Part shown: positions 41,571 through 50,202 of the stretch, piece by piece | How the letters are laid out: every line of letters begins with the position of its first letter | Numbering within the stretch: position 1 is the first letter of the stretch | Assembly (NCBI GenBank): GCA_038237515.1 | Contig: JBBRYP010000009.1 | Location: 1 to 64,000, forward strand | Source of the DNA: JBBQDZ01 sp038237515 | Lineage (GTDB): Bacteria > Actinomycetota > Thermoleophilia > Gaiellales > Gaiellaceae | Direction: 5' to 3' | Length of the DNA: 64,000 nucleotides | Notes under the pieces: model-generated | The model's database searches: none | What the model was told of the DNA's origin: nothing | What the model saw: the letters and a program-made list of their open reading frames with translations, nothing else | Made by a program: the position numbers and the translations under genes

Positions 41571-43558
41571 GCCGTCTCGGCGAGGATGCCGCTGTAACGC
41601 GCGGCGAGGCGACGTTCCTCGCGTGCGTCCGGCCACAGCGCGATGAGCGAGCCCCCGAGGAAGACGAAGCCTGCGAGCCAGATCAGGTTCACGAGCGGCT
41701 TCACGAGCACCTTGAAGTAGATGCTCCCGTCGGAGTTGACCTGGTCGACGATGACGTCGACGTCCTCCGCCCGCAGCAGGTCGCGGTGGATCGCCATCTC
41801 GTTCGAGGTCTGCCGTTCGGCCGCGTAGTAGTTCTTGCCCGGGTCGACGCGGCCGACGAGCCGCCCGCCGCGGTAGAGGTCGGCGGAGGCCCGCAACTCG
41901 CGGGCGTTCCCGGCCTGGCGCTCCGTCGTGCCACGGTAAACGAGGCGGTACGAGGCGACCTGCATCGACTCGCCCGGCCGCAGCTTTCGCTCCCGGACCG
42001 TCTGGTAGGCGCTGGACCCGGCGACGCCGATCGCCAGGAAGACGATCGCGGCGTGGACGACGTAGCCGCCGTAGCGACGCCGGTTGCGGCTGACGAGGGA
42101 GCCGAAGGCAGTCAACCAGCCCTCGCTCGCGACCGCCCGCCGCGCCACCGTACCCCTGCCGAACTCGAGGAGGATCGAGCCCAGGACGAAGGCGGAGAAG
42201 GAGTAGGCGATCAGGCCCGGCCGCGACGAGCCGGCTCCGAGCGCTGCAAGGGCGGCGCCGGTCGCGACGGCGAGTACGAGCGGCCACGCGAACGTCTTCC
42301 CGAGCGAGCGCAGCGACGCCTTGCGCCAGGCGACGAGCGGCCCGATCCCCATCAGGAGCAGGAGCGGCAGCCCGAAGGATCTGAGGAAGAAGTCGTAGTA
42401 CGGACGCCCCACCGTCACCGCCTCCCCCCGGACCGCCTGCGAGAGGAGCGGGTAGGTGACGCCCCAGAGGATCGTGAGGCAGAACGCGACAAGCAGCAGG
42501 TTGTTGTAGAGGAAGGTCGCCTCACGCGACACAAGCGACTCGAGCTTCGTCTTCGCGCGCAGGAGCGGCAGGCGCAGGAAGACGAGCGCGACAGAGCCGG
42601 CGGTGATGAAGCAGATGAAGCCGAGAAACCAGGGCCCGATCGAGCTCTCGGTGAACGAGTGGATCGAGTTGATCACCCCGGACCGGGTCAGGAAGGTGCC
42701 GAAGATCGACAGACAGAACGCCAGGATCACGAGCAGCATGTTCCAGACCTTCAGCATCCCCTTCCGCTCCTGCACCATCACGGAGTGGAGGAACGCCGTC
42801 GCCGCGAGCCACGGCATCAAGGCGGCGTTCTCGACCGGATCCCAGGCGAAGTAGCCGCCCCAGCCGACCTCGACGTAGGCCCAGTGCGCACCGAGGAGCT
42901 GGCCGATCCCGAGGAACGCCCAGGCGGCGAGCGTCCAGCGACGGGTCGCGACGATCCAGCGTTCGTCCGTCCGGCCGGAGAGGAGAGCCCCCATCGCAAA
43001 GGCGAACGGGACGGTGAGCCCGACGTAGCCGAGGTAGAGCATCGGCGGGTGCGCGACCATGTACGGGTTCTGGAGGCTCGGGTTCAGGCCGGCGCCGTCC
43101 GCCGGGGCGACCTGCGTGGCGAACGGGCTCGCGACCCCGACGAGCAGGAAGGCGAAGAAGGTCGAGACGAGGCCGAGGACCGGCACGACCCACGCCACCA
43201 CGTCGCGAGCCGCGTGCCGGTTCAGCAGGACAGCCGCCGCCCCGTATCCGGTAAGGACGACGAGCCAGAGGAGGAGCGAACCCTCCTGCCCGCCCCAGAA
43301 GGCCGACATCGCGTAGAGCGTCGGCAGGCGCCGGCTCGTATGGTCGGCGACGTAGGTGAAGGAGAAGTCGCGGCGGATGAGCGCCGCGAGCAGGACGACC
43401 CCGGCGAGGGCCGCGGCGCCGAAGGCCGCGAGCAGCGCGTTCTGCGCGGACACCGCGAGCCGCCGCCTGCGCTCGCGGGCCGCAAGAGCCCCGGCGAGAA
43501 GGGCGTAGAGGCTCAGCCCCAGGCAGACGACGAGCGCGGCGCGACCCAGCTCGGGCAT
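41567..43558 (-). CDS. ccmF: Cytochrome c maturation heme lyase subunit CcmF
   Basis: This 663-residue polytopic protein attaches heme to apocytochromes c at the outer face of the membrane. It carries the tryptophan-rich heme-handling WWD-type motif (GWGGYFAWDPVENAALMPWLAATAFLHS), the upstream AFWGGQEGSLLLWL and conserved histidines in flanking loops (MVAHPPMLYLGYVG). About 14 hydrophobic segments are visible. It starts four bases after ccmE and is followed by the CcmI-like gene. Confidence 0.95.
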   Translation of the reverse strand: MPELGRAALVVCLGLSLYALLAGALAARERRRRLAVSAQNALLAAFGAAALAGVVLLAALIRRDFSFTYVADHTSRRLPTLYAMSAFWGGQEGSLLLWLVVLTGYGAAAVLLNRHAARDVVAWVVPVLGLVSTFFAFLLVGVASPFATQVAPADGAGLNPSLQNPYMVAHPPMLYLGYVGLTVPFAFAMGALLSGRTDERWIVATRRWTLAAWAFLGIGQLLGAHWAYVEVGWGGYFAWDPVENAALMPWLAATAFLHSVMVQERKGMLKVWNMLLVILAFCLSIFGTFLTRSGVINSIHSFTESSIGPWFLGFICFITAGSVALVFLRLPLLRAKTKLESLVSREATFLYNNLLLVAFCLTILWGVTYPLLSQAVRGEAVTVGRPYYDFFLRSFGLPLLLLMGIGPLVAWRKASLRSLGKTFAWPLVLAVATGAALAALGAGSSRPGLIAYSFSAFVLGSILLEFGRGTVARRAVASEGWLTAFGSLVSRNRRRYGGYVVHAAIVFLAIGVAGSSAYQTVRERKLRPGESMQVASYRLVYRGTTERQAGNARELRASADLYRGGRLVGRVDPGKNYYAAERQTSNEMAIHRDLLRAEDVDVIVDQVNSDGSIYFKVLVKPLVNLIWLAGFVFLGGSLIALWPDAREERRLAARYSGILAETA

Positions 43559-43562
43559 GGAG

Positions 43563-43955
43563 CTACGTCTTCTTCGGCGAGTACTTCGACGGGCACTTCG
43601 TGACGAGCGAGTTCGGCACCGCGACGAAGACGCCGCGACGCAGGCTCCCGTCCACCACCGCGTGCCGCCCGACCTGGAAGAGGTCCGGGACGGAGCCCTT
43701 GTAGAGAACCGGCACGCTCACCCGCCCCTTGATGTCACGCAGGCGGAACCGGAGCCCGGCCGCGTGGGCGTCGCCGCGGACGGGCGCGAGGACAACGCCG
43801 GCGAGCGAGACCTTGCCGGCGTGGCCGGGCAGCTGGCTCGGGCGGAGCGAAGCTGTGCCGCCGCCCGCGATCGAGGTGTAGAGCAGGAAGACTGCGAGGC
43901 ACGCCGCGACGGAAAGCGCAACCACGAGCCGTGCGGGGCTCTGCTTGCGGGCCAC
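43563..43955 (-). CDS. ccmE: Cytochrome c maturation heme chaperone CcmE, CxxxY type
   Basis: The 130-residue protein has an N-terminal membrane anchor (ARLVVALSVAACLAVFLLYTSI) and the small beta-barrel of CcmE (LAGVVLAPVRGD, VPVLYKGSVPDLFQVGRHAVVDGSL). The heme-binding site near the C terminus reads VTKCPSKYSPKK, that is CxxxY instead of the common HxxxY. Such variants are known from archaea and some sulfate reducers. The GTG at 43955 is preceded by TACACT and a six-base gap; the longer frame is not coding. It starts the ccmE-ccmF-ccmI-like operon. Confidence 0.92.
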   Translation of the reverse strand: MARKQSPARLVVALSVAACLAVFLLYTSIAGGGTASLRPSQLPGHAGKVSLAGVVLAPVRGDAHAAGLRFRLRDIKGRVSVPVLYKGSVPDLFQVGRHAVVDGSLRRGVFVAVPNSLVTKCPSKYSPKKT

Positions 43956-43961
43956 CCCGGG

Positions 43962-43967
43962 AGTGTA
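43962..43967 (-). promoter_or_regulatory. Leaderless -10 box of the ccm operon
   Basis: TACACT, six bases, then the GTG of ccmE at 43955. Confidence 0.55.
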
Positions 43968-44032
43968 GCCTCGGCGGCCCCGATTGCGACGGGATGCGAA
44001 GCCACGCCCTGCGGCGCAGCGGCGCCTCGAGC

Positions 44033-44272
44033 CTAGTGGGACGCGCGCGTCGGGCTGCGGTCCGGGATCCGGTAGCCGTGATCCTCGCAGAGGCTGCCGG
44101 GCGCATCCTCTGTCAGCGCGTCGCAGTAGCCCTTGCCGTACGCCGCGCGCATGAAGGCCGCGACGACGCCGAGGTTCCACTCGTCGATCTCGCATGCCTC
44201 CCGCCAGAGGTCCGCGAGACGAAGGTCGATGTCGAGCTCGAGAAGCTCGATCCGAGAGGGGTCCTTTGCCAT
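44033..44272 (-). CDS. Small uncharacterised protein
   Basis: The 79-residue protein begins MAKDPSRIELLELDIDLRLADLWREACEI and continues VVAAFMRAAYGKGYCDALTEDAPGSLCEDHGYRIP. It is acidic and helical with two Cys and no signal peptide. I recognise no family. The ATG at 44272 is well supported by TACGCT with a six-base gap. It lies just upstream of the ccm operon on the same strand, but with its own promoter. Confidence 0.6.
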   Translation of the reverse strand: MAKDPSRIELLELDIDLRLADLWREACEIDEWNLGVVAAFMRAAYGKGYCDALTEDAPGSLCEDHGYRIPDRSPTRASH

Positions 44273-44278
44273 GGAAAA

Positions 44279-44284
44279 AGCGTA
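44279..44284 (-). promoter_or_regulatory. Leaderless -10 box of small protein gene
   Basis: TACGCT, six bases (TTTTCC), then the ATG at 44272. Confidence 0.5.
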
Positions 44285-44469
44285 GGTCCGGCATCGGACG
44301 ACATGAGTCGCTTGGCTTCTCGTGCGGAGCGGCGGCTTTTCCGCGCAGCGGCTCCAACCAGGCGCGTAGTGGGAGGCGGAGGGCGGGGGTGGCTCTTCGC
44401 TTCCGAGGGCGGGGCGGGCGGCTTTGCGGCGCAACTAGTCCCACTCGGGCGCGGCGAGAGGCGATGAAC

Positions 44470-44650
44470 GCGAGGGGCGCGATTGAATCGCTTCGCTCCT
44501 CCGGGGCTCTCGCCCCCCGAGCCCGCCGGCGACCATGCAGGCGAGAGCAGTTGGACGCTCCGCCTGCGGCTCCGCTGGATGGGGGACTCGGCGTCCCCCA
44601 TCACCCCCCGCGGCGCAACTGGACTGGGCCTTCGGCCCGCAGATACCAAG
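44470..44650 (-). repeat. Three-hairpin dispersed repeat, diverged copy D
   Basis: On the minus strand this region repeats the order of copies A-C with different bases. Hairpin 1 is at 44578-44602 (GATGGGGGAC/GTCCCCCATC, same 25-nt length). Hairpin 2 is at 44562-44570 (GCC GCA GGC). Hairpin 3 is at 44503-44516 (GGGGC GAGA GCCCC). The 3' tail (44470-44491) is GCGATTCAATCGCGCCCCTCGC. Linkers such as AGCGGAG and AGCG are kept. An extra GGGCC/GGCCC hairpin lies near 44626-44638. Confidence 0.6.
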
Positions 44651-44726
44651 GGGAGGCTCCCAAAGGCAGCGAATCGAGGGACGATCACCCGGGCTGCCGT
44701 GACGGGTGGTGGAGAGGTCAACCGAC

Positions 44727-44965
44727 GGTGATGGAGAGCGTCTGTGCACGGAGAACCTCATCGGCGAGGATGGAGAACCGTTGGTACGCACGAGCCGGAA
44801 GGCGAGTTGCATGTGCCCGGAGGGGGCGAAGGGGGGAACTCCGTTCCCCCCTTGGAGCGGAGGCGAAGCCGCAGCGATAACTCCTCGAAGGGTGTAGGCA
44901 GCCGGGGGGTCTCGGGGGGCGGGAGCCCCCCGGAAGAGCGGAGCGCTCAATTCGCGCCCCTCGCA
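44727..44965 (+). repeat. Three-hairpin dispersed repeat, copy B
   Basis: The element runs from GGTGATGGAGAGC to the tail AATTCGCGCCCCTCGC. Hairpin 1 is at 44829-44853 (perfect 11-bp stem, loop TCC). Hairpin 2 is GGCGAAGCC at 44862-44870. Hairpin 3 is at 44913-44932 (CGGGGGGC stem, GGGA loop). It points away from copy D, so the two form a head-to-head pair with their tails outward. The 800-bp interval from 44273 to 45072 holds no gene that I can support. Confidence 0.78.
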
Positions 44966-45060
44966 AACCCGCCCCTCGCCCGCCCCGCCTCTCGCCGAGC
45001 CGGGTCGCACGCGTTGCCGTCCGGAAAGCCGCCCGCTCCGGGACGGAGTCCCCTACGAGC

Positions 45061-45066
45061 TATCGT
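45061..45066 (+). promoter_or_regulatory. Leaderless -10 box of TIM-barrel gene
   Basis: TATCGT, six bases, then the ATG at 45073. Confidence 0.5.
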
Positions 45067-45072
45067 CGCCGC

Positions 45073-45981
45073 ATGACCCCGACGATCCGCCTCGGGCCTG
45101 CGCGCTGCCCGTCTCGAGAGAGTCCCGACGAAGCGATCCGGCTCCTGCTCGAGCGCGGCTACACCGCCTGCGAGCTCGACTTCGAGGGCCGGTTCTGGAT
45201 GGATTACGCGTTCGCGGAGCGCCTCGGCGCGCTCGGGCGCGAGGCGGACATCGCCCTCTCCGTGCACGCGCCGATCGCCGGGTTCCTCGGCCAGCTGGAG
45301 CGCGACAAGAAGCACCGGATGGCCCTCGGCATGCTCGACCATTCCGCGGGACTCGCGGCAGCGGCCGGCGCCGAGCTCGTCGTCTTCCACCCAGGCTTCC
45401 TCCTCGGCCGGGAGCGGCAGGCTGCGCTCGACGCGGTCGTCGAGCAGCTCCGGGAGCTGCGCGAGCGGCTCGAAGCGAAGGGACGAGCGGTTCCCTTCGG
45501 GATCGAGATCATGGGGCGCGTCCGCGAGCTGGGCACCGCCGCGGACGTCTTCTTCGTCGCGGCGCAGCTGCCCTGGGTGCGTCCCGTGATCGACTTCGCG
45601 CACCTCCACGCCGTCACCGACGGCGGTTTCACCGAGGCAGGAGCGTTCGCCGGCGTCCTGGAGATCGCAGACTCGATCCTCGAGCCGGGGATTCCCTTCC
45701 ACGTCCACTTCTCCGACATCGCCTACGCGAACCGCAACGAGACGAAGCACCTCTCCTACGGCGAGGGAACGCTCCGCGCCGGCCCTCTGCGCGAGGCTTT
45801 GGCGGCCTGCGAGCGGCCCGCGACGGTGATCAGCGAGTCGCCGGACGAGGCGTCACATCAGGCGATCGGAGCGGCACTCGCCTCGAGGACTGCCGCGAGC
45901 TTGCCCGCTGGAACGAGCTCGAGCAAGCGGCGCGCGAAGGGCTCCGCCTCGTCGCCGCGGTCACGCTCGACGAGGAACTGA
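45073..45981 (+). CDS. Endonuclease IV / xylose-isomerase-like TIM-barrel protein
   Basis: The protein (302 residues as read) has the metal-ligand pattern of the AP endonuclease 2 superfamily: SVHAPIAG, LVVFHPGFLLG, FGIEIMGR, VIDFAHLHAV, FHVHFSDI and ISESPDE. This fits deoxyribonuclease IV (Nfo)-type enzymes, which cut DNA at abasic sites; a sugar isomerase/epimerase is the alternative. Homology ends near residue 262 (SPDEASHQAIGAAL). The last 40 residues read through into the antisense of the convergent cyclase gene, giving a 124-bp overlap. The start is fixed by a leaderless box. Confidence 0.82.
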   Translation: MTPTIRLGPARCPSRESPDEAIRLLLERGYTACELDFEGRFWMDYAFAERLGALGREADIALSVHAPIAGFLGQLERDKKHRMALGMLDHSAGLAAAAGAELVVFHPGFLLGRERQAALDAVVEQLRELRERLEAKGRAVPFGIEIMGRVRELGTAADVFFVAAQLPWVRPVIDFAHLHAVTDGGFTEAGAFAGVLEIADSILEPGIPFHVHFSDIAYANRNETKHLSYGEGTLRAGPLREALAACERPATVISESPDEASHQAIGAALASRTAASLPAGTSSSKRRAKGSASSPRSRSTRN

Positions 45982-48821
45982 ACGAGCGCCTCGAGCGGCT
46001 CGATCTCGGTCAGCCGGAAGTCCGTTCCCTCGAGCACCTCGAGGGCCTCCCTGAGGAGCGCCTCGGCCTCTACGTCACGGCCCTGCGCGGCGCGGACGAG
46101 CGCGAGCGCGAGGCGCGTAGTCGAGCGGGACGACTGGTCGTGAGGACCGACCGTTCGTCGCGACTCGAGCGCCACGAGCTCCGCCTCCTCGACCCTTCCC
46201 AGACGTACCAGCACCTGCGCGAGGCGCCGCTGGCTCTCGCAGAGCGTCCCTCGATCGCCGACCGCCTTGAGTACGCGGATCGAGTCCCTCAGGAGTCGCT
46301 CGGCGCGGGGGAGGTCGCCACGCCTTGCCGCTACCTCTCCCAGCAGCATCAGCGACCGCGCCCGGTGCGTCTCTGCACCGGCCTCCTCGAACAAAGCTCG
46401 CGCGTCCTCGAGCGCAGGCTCGGCCTCGTCGAGCTGCCCGAGCAGGAGGTGGAGATCGGCGACGCCGCGCCGTGCCCAGGCCCGGTGGACGATGCTGCCG
46501 CTCTCCTCGGCCAGCTCGTTGCCCCGCTCGATCAGGGGGCGCGCCTTCTCGTGCTCGAGCCGCTCGATGTAGAGGTAGGCGAGCCCGTGGGCGGCGCCAC
46601 CCTCGAGATCCTTGCGACCTAGGTCTCGTGCCATCTCGAGGCTCGCCCGGGTCTGCCTCTCCGCCTCGCTCAGGTCGCCGACCCACCACGCGATCGTCGA
46701 GAGCACCCCCAGCGCGTCGTAGCGCGCCTCGCTTGCCTCGCCGTCCAGCACTTCGAGCGCCCGCATGGCGAGAGCCCGGGCCCGCGGCAGATCGGCCTCG
46801 TGGAGCAGTGCGACGTCTGCCAGAGCGGTCAATGCCCGGCCTTCGGTCGCGCCCTCGCCGGATTGCTCGGCCGCCTCCCGGACGAGCTCCATCTCCGCGG
46901 ACACCGCCGGGAAATCGGAGAGCCGCCAGGCCGCGCGCGCGGCGTGGAAGCGGCGTGGGAGCGTCGGCTCGAGCTCGACCGCCCGGACGAGGAGGGTGCG
47001 GCCCGATCGGTTGGCCTCGCGGGCGAGGGCCCTGCGACCCGCCTGCTCGAGGGCGGCCGCCGCCTCGGCCGCGAGCGCACGCGGCGCGACGCCGTCGAGC
47101 TCCGCCAGCAGTGCCGCCGCCTGATCGAGGTGGTAGGCGCGAATCTCGAGCAGCTCCTCCCCGGCCCGTTCGCGCAGCCAGCCCGCGAAGCGCTCGTGGT
47201 GGCCCGCGCGAGCGGACTTCGAGAGCCCGGAGTAGGCGACCTCGCGGATGAGGACGTGCTTGAACCGGAAGGCGCGCTCGCCCGTGATCGTCGAGCGCGC
47301 CTCTCGCTGCACGAAGTCGCGCAGGAGCAGATCGTCGAGGACGGCGTCGACGTCCAGATCCTGCGCAAGGTGTCGCATCGCGCCGGCCCAGAAGGTGCGT
47401 CCGATGACTGCGGCCCGCTGCAAAAGCGCCTTCTGGTCGCTCCCGAGCCTGTCGATGCGCGATGCGATCAGGGCGTGCAGCGTGTCGGGAATCCGGTCGA
47501 CGAGCGCCTCGCCGCACTCGTCGAGCGCGCGGACCGTCTCCTCGAGGAAGAGCGGGTTGCCCTCCGTCTTGTCGAAGAGCGCGCGACGGAGCGCCGGCGA
47601 GAGCGTCCCGCTCTCCACGAGCGCGTCGACGAGCTCCTCCGACTCCTCGGGCGCCAGGGGCTCGAGCTCGATCGCCGTTGCTCGCACGCTGCCGCCGCCC
47701 CAGCTCGGGTGAACGTCGAGAAGCTCGGCCCGCGCGAGGCACAGCAACATGAGCGGCGCCTCCCGTACCCAGGCGGCGAGATGCTCGATCAGCTCGAGAA
47801 GCGGCTCCTCCGCCCAGTGGATGTCCTCGAAGACGAGGACGATCGGCTGGGCAGCTGCCAGCTGCTCGAAGAACTCCCGCGCGGCCCACGCGATCTCCTG
47901 CTGGGATCGCTCGGCCTCGACCGCCTCGAGCACGCCCGAAGCGAGACCGAGCAGGTCAGCTACGGCTTCGTCCTCGCAGCACGCGCGCAGCTTCAGGACC
48001 GCTTCCTTCACCGGATCGTCGTCGGAGATGCCCGCCGCGGTCTTCACCATCTCCGCGAGGGGCCAGTAGGTGATGCCCTCCCCGTAGGGCAGCGCGCGCC
48101 CCGTCAGCACGGTCGCGCCCTCGAGACCCGCCACGAACTCGGCCGCCAGACGGCTCTTCCCCACCCCAGGCTCGCCGTAGACGGTGAAGAGGTGTGCGCG
48201 CCCGTTTCGGACTGCGCGCGCGAACGTGTTGTGCAGGAGCTCGAGCTCTTCCTCCCGGGCCACGAACCTCACGGTGACGTTTGTCCGGGCGTGAGCGCCG
48301 TTACGCGAGGCGCCGAGCACGTGCCAGGTCGCGAGCGGCTCTTCGCGGCCCCGCAGCTCGAACGGACCGAGCTCCTCGAGATCGAGCCGCCCCGCCGTGA
48401 GGCCGTGCGTGCCCGGCCCGATCAGGATCTGCCCCGGCTTGGCCGCCTGCTGAAGGCGGGCCGCGACGTTCACCGCCTCGCCTGTCGCGAAGGTGGATTC
48501 GGCGTCGTCGACGACGACCTCTCCCGATTCGATCCCGATCCGGCACTCGAGGCCGAGGTCCACCACCGACTCCATCGTGGCAAGCGCCGCCCGCACGGCC
48601 CGCTCTGCGTCGTCCTCGTGCGCGCGGGGCACCCCGAATGCCGCCATCACGGCGTCGCCGGCGAACTTCTCGACCATCCCGCCGTGGAGCGCGATGCAGT
48701 GCGAGACCTGGTCGAAGAAGCGGTTCACCCGCCGCCGCACGACCTCCGGGTCCGCGATCGCGACGAACGACGTCGAGCCGACCAGATCGACGAAGAGGAC
48801 CGTTGCAAGCTTGCGTTCCAC
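45858..48821 (-). CDS. Class III nucleotide cyclase fused to AAA ATPase and TPR region
   Basis: This 987-residue regulator has an adenylate/guanylate cyclase domain (about 5-170) with both metal Asp residues (FVDLVGSTS; FAGDAVMAAFG) and the Asn/Arg pair in EAVNVAARLQ, so it is probably catalytic. An ATPase domain follows with Walker A (YGEPGVGKSRLA) and a Walker B-like VFEDIHWAEEPLLELIEHLA, then a winged-helix and TPR-like superhelix to the end. Such proteins are frequent in actinobacteria and are thought to be signal-controlled regulators. The GTG start has TACACT six bases upstream. The C terminus overlaps the convergent gene. Confidence 0.92.
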   Translation of the reverse strand: MERKLATVLFVDLVGSTSFVAIADPEVVRRRVNRFFDQVSHCIALHGGMVEKFAGDAVMAAFGVPRAHEDDAERAVRAALATMESVVDLGLECRIGIESGEVVVDDAESTFATGEAVNVAARLQQAAKPGQILIGPGTHGLTAGRLDLEELGPFELRGREEPLATWHVLGASRNGAHARTNVTVRFVAREEELELLHNTFARAVRNGRAHLFTVYGEPGVGKSRLAAEFVAGLEGATVLTGRALPYGEGITYWPLAEMVKTAAGISDDDPVKEAVLKLRACCEDEAVADLLGLASGVLEAVEAERSQQEIAWAAREFFEQLAAAQPIVLVFEDIHWAEEPLLELIEHLAAWVREAPLMLLCLARAELLDVHPSWGGGSVRATAIELEPLAPEESEELVDALVESGTLSPALRRALFDKTEGNPLFLEETVRALDECGEALVDRIPDTLHALIASRIDRLGSDQKALLQRAAVIGRTFWAGAMRHLAQDLDVDAVLDDLLLRDFVQREARSTITGERAFRFKHVLIREVAYSGLSKSARAGHHERFAGWLRERAGEELLEIRAYHLDQAAALLAELDGVAPRALAAEAAAALEQAGRRALAREANRSGRTLLVRAVELEPTLPRRFHAARAAWRLSDFPAVSAEMELVREAAEQSGEGATEGRALTALADVALLHEADLPRARALAMRALEVLDGEASEARYDALGVLSTIAWWVGDLSEAERQTRASLEMARDLGRKDLEGGAAHGLAYLYIERLEHEKARPLIERGNELAEESGSIVHRAWARRGVADLHLLLGQLDEAEPALEDARALFEEAGAETHRARSLMLLGEVAARRGDLPRAERLLRDSIRVLKAVGDRGTLCESQRRLAQVLVRLGRVEEAELVALESRRTVGPHDQSSRSTTRLALALVRAAQGRDVEAEALLREALEVLEGTDFRLTEIEPLEALVQFLVERDRGDEAEPFARRLLELVPAGKLAAVLEASAAPIA

Positions 48822-48827
48822 GCCCTA

Positions 48828-48833
48828 AGTGTA
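48828..48833 (-). promoter_or_regulatory. Leaderless -10 box of cyclase gene
   Basis: TACACT, six bases (TAGGGC), then the GTG at 48821. Confidence 0.55.
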
Positions 48834-48906
48834 GAAACGGCAGGCGCCGGCGCGGGCTTCCCTCGCGGTGGCCGGTGCCGGGGTTGCCGAAGGCACACGA
48901 TGTCGA

Positions 48907-50202
48907 TCAACGCAGCGGTGCGAGCGCCTCGAGCGCGTCGAAGATGTCGGCCTTCGCCTGCTGCGGGCCGAGCACCGCGACCGACCGGTCCCCACGCTCG
49001 ACCTCGCCGACGACGCCGCCTGCGGTCGTCAAGTAGAAGCGGACGACTCCACCCCGGCTGAGCGGGATCGTCTTTGCCGGCACATACCGGTCCGCGACCA
49101 CCTCCGGCGGCACGACCCGCCGGTAGTTCCACACGGTGAGGCTGTCGCCGTACCGGAGCAAGTACCCGTCGCCGGCGTTCCAGCGAACGCGAACGACTTG
49201 CCTCAAACGCTCGCCGTGGTAGCTGGGCCCGACCCACTGGAGCGGAGGCCGGACTTTCCGGGCTGCTCCCGGCGTCAACGCCTGCCGCCCCACCTCTCTC
49301 AGCACACGACCGGGAGCCACCCGCTCGACGACCCGGATGCCCGTGGGTGCGCGAAGGTCGAAAGCGCCGCGGGCGGCACCCCGAGGAAAGCTGCGGAACC
49401 GCGTGACGACGATGCGGGAGAACGGCGGACGGCCGGGCTCCCGCCAGACGATCAGCCTCGGCAGGTACGACGCCGCGTCGATCGTCACCACCTGCTCTAT
49501 GCGAGCGGTGTCGGGAAGCGCCTGGGCGGGCAGGATCAGGCGGTAGGCGCTTCGGCCTCGATAGGTGATCCGCGAGGTCTCGCCGCGCCGCTGCTGGAGC
49601 GCTCGCCGGTAGAGCTCGATCGGATCGACGAGCTCCGCACAGCCGCTTCCGAACGCCCGGCAGCTCGGGCCGACGACGACCACGTCCTGAGCGATGTCGT
49701 ACCGGCTGACGCGCCCACGCTCGAGGAGCGTCGCCGCGACACGCCTACCGTGGACGAACTGGTTCCAGATCACGCGCCGGCCGTCGGAGTCGATCCAGCC
49801 CGACCGCGTCGAGACCGGAAAATCGCCGGCGCCGACGGGCTCGATCCGCTCGACCACGTGCAGCACCCGCGGGGGACCGAGTGCCGCGGCAGCTCTCCCC
49901 TCGATGTCGAGCCCGCCGCCGCGGACGAGGAACGCGAGCGCCGCTGCGCCTCCGAGCACGACGGCGAGGCCCACGCCGGACGCAGCGAGTCGCAGCCGGT
50001 GTGGTCGCGCTGCCGGCGCGACCCGCGGTAGCGACCGTGCGAGCGCCCGCTCGACCTCCGCCTCGCCGACCTCTTCGCGGGCGGCGTCCGCCGCGCGCGA
50101 CAGCACGAGCGCGAGGCGGCCGGCCTCCCCCTCGCCGGCCTCGCGTCCGTCCAGCACGCGGGCGAGCCTCGCCGCGACGGATCGCTCCTCACGCACGGGC
50201 AC
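48907..50202 (-). CDS. Single-span membrane protein, probable anti-sigma or sigma-linked factor
   Basis: The 431-residue protein has a cytoplasmic N-terminal part of about 70 residues, one membrane helix (LRLAASGVGLAVVLGGAAALAFLV) and a large extracytoplasmic domain. The domain is rich in beta strands (VLHVVERIEPVG, RIEQVVTIDAASYLPRLIVWREP), recalling RseB/LolA-like folds. It directly follows an ECF sigma gene, with a 14-bp overlap, which is the usual place of an anti-sigma factor. No zinc HxxxCxxC motif is seen in the N-terminal part, so it would be an atypical anti-sigma. Confidence 0.65.
   Translation of the reverse strand: MPVREERSVAARLARVLDGREAGEGEAGRLALVLSRAADAAREEVGEAEVERALARSLPRVAPAARPHRLRLAASGVGLAVVLGGAAALAFLVRGGGLDIEGRAAAALGPPRVLHVVERIEPVGAGDFPVSTRSGWIDSDGRRVIWNQFVHGRRVAATLLERGRVSRYDIAQDVVVVGPSCRAFGSGCAELVDPIELYRRALQQRRGETSRITYRGRSAYRLILPAQALPDTARIEQVVTIDAASYLPRLIVWREPGRPPFSRIVVTRFRSFPRGAARGAFDLRAPTGIRVVERVAPGRVLREVGRQALTPGAARKVRPPLQWVGPSYHGERLRQVVRVRWNAGDGYLLRYGDSLTVWNYRRVVPPEVVADRYVPAKTIPLSRGGVVRFYLTTAGGVVGEVERGDRSVAVLGPQQAKADIFDALEALAPLR

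Noticed and set aside
39704..43603. A 1299-codon plus-strand open frame
   Set aside because: It lies antisense to the M23 peptidase, CcmI-like protein and CcmF genes. Its translation is Arg/Asp/Glu-rich without domains. Long antisense frames are expected at this GC content.
44706..45076. Small frames inside repeat copy B that resemble frames in copies A and C (…GGEGGNSVPPLERRRS…)
   Set aside because: The same reading frame is not kept through the variable parts of the copies, start codons differ, and variation follows hairpin pairing rather than codons. The element is better read as non-coding.
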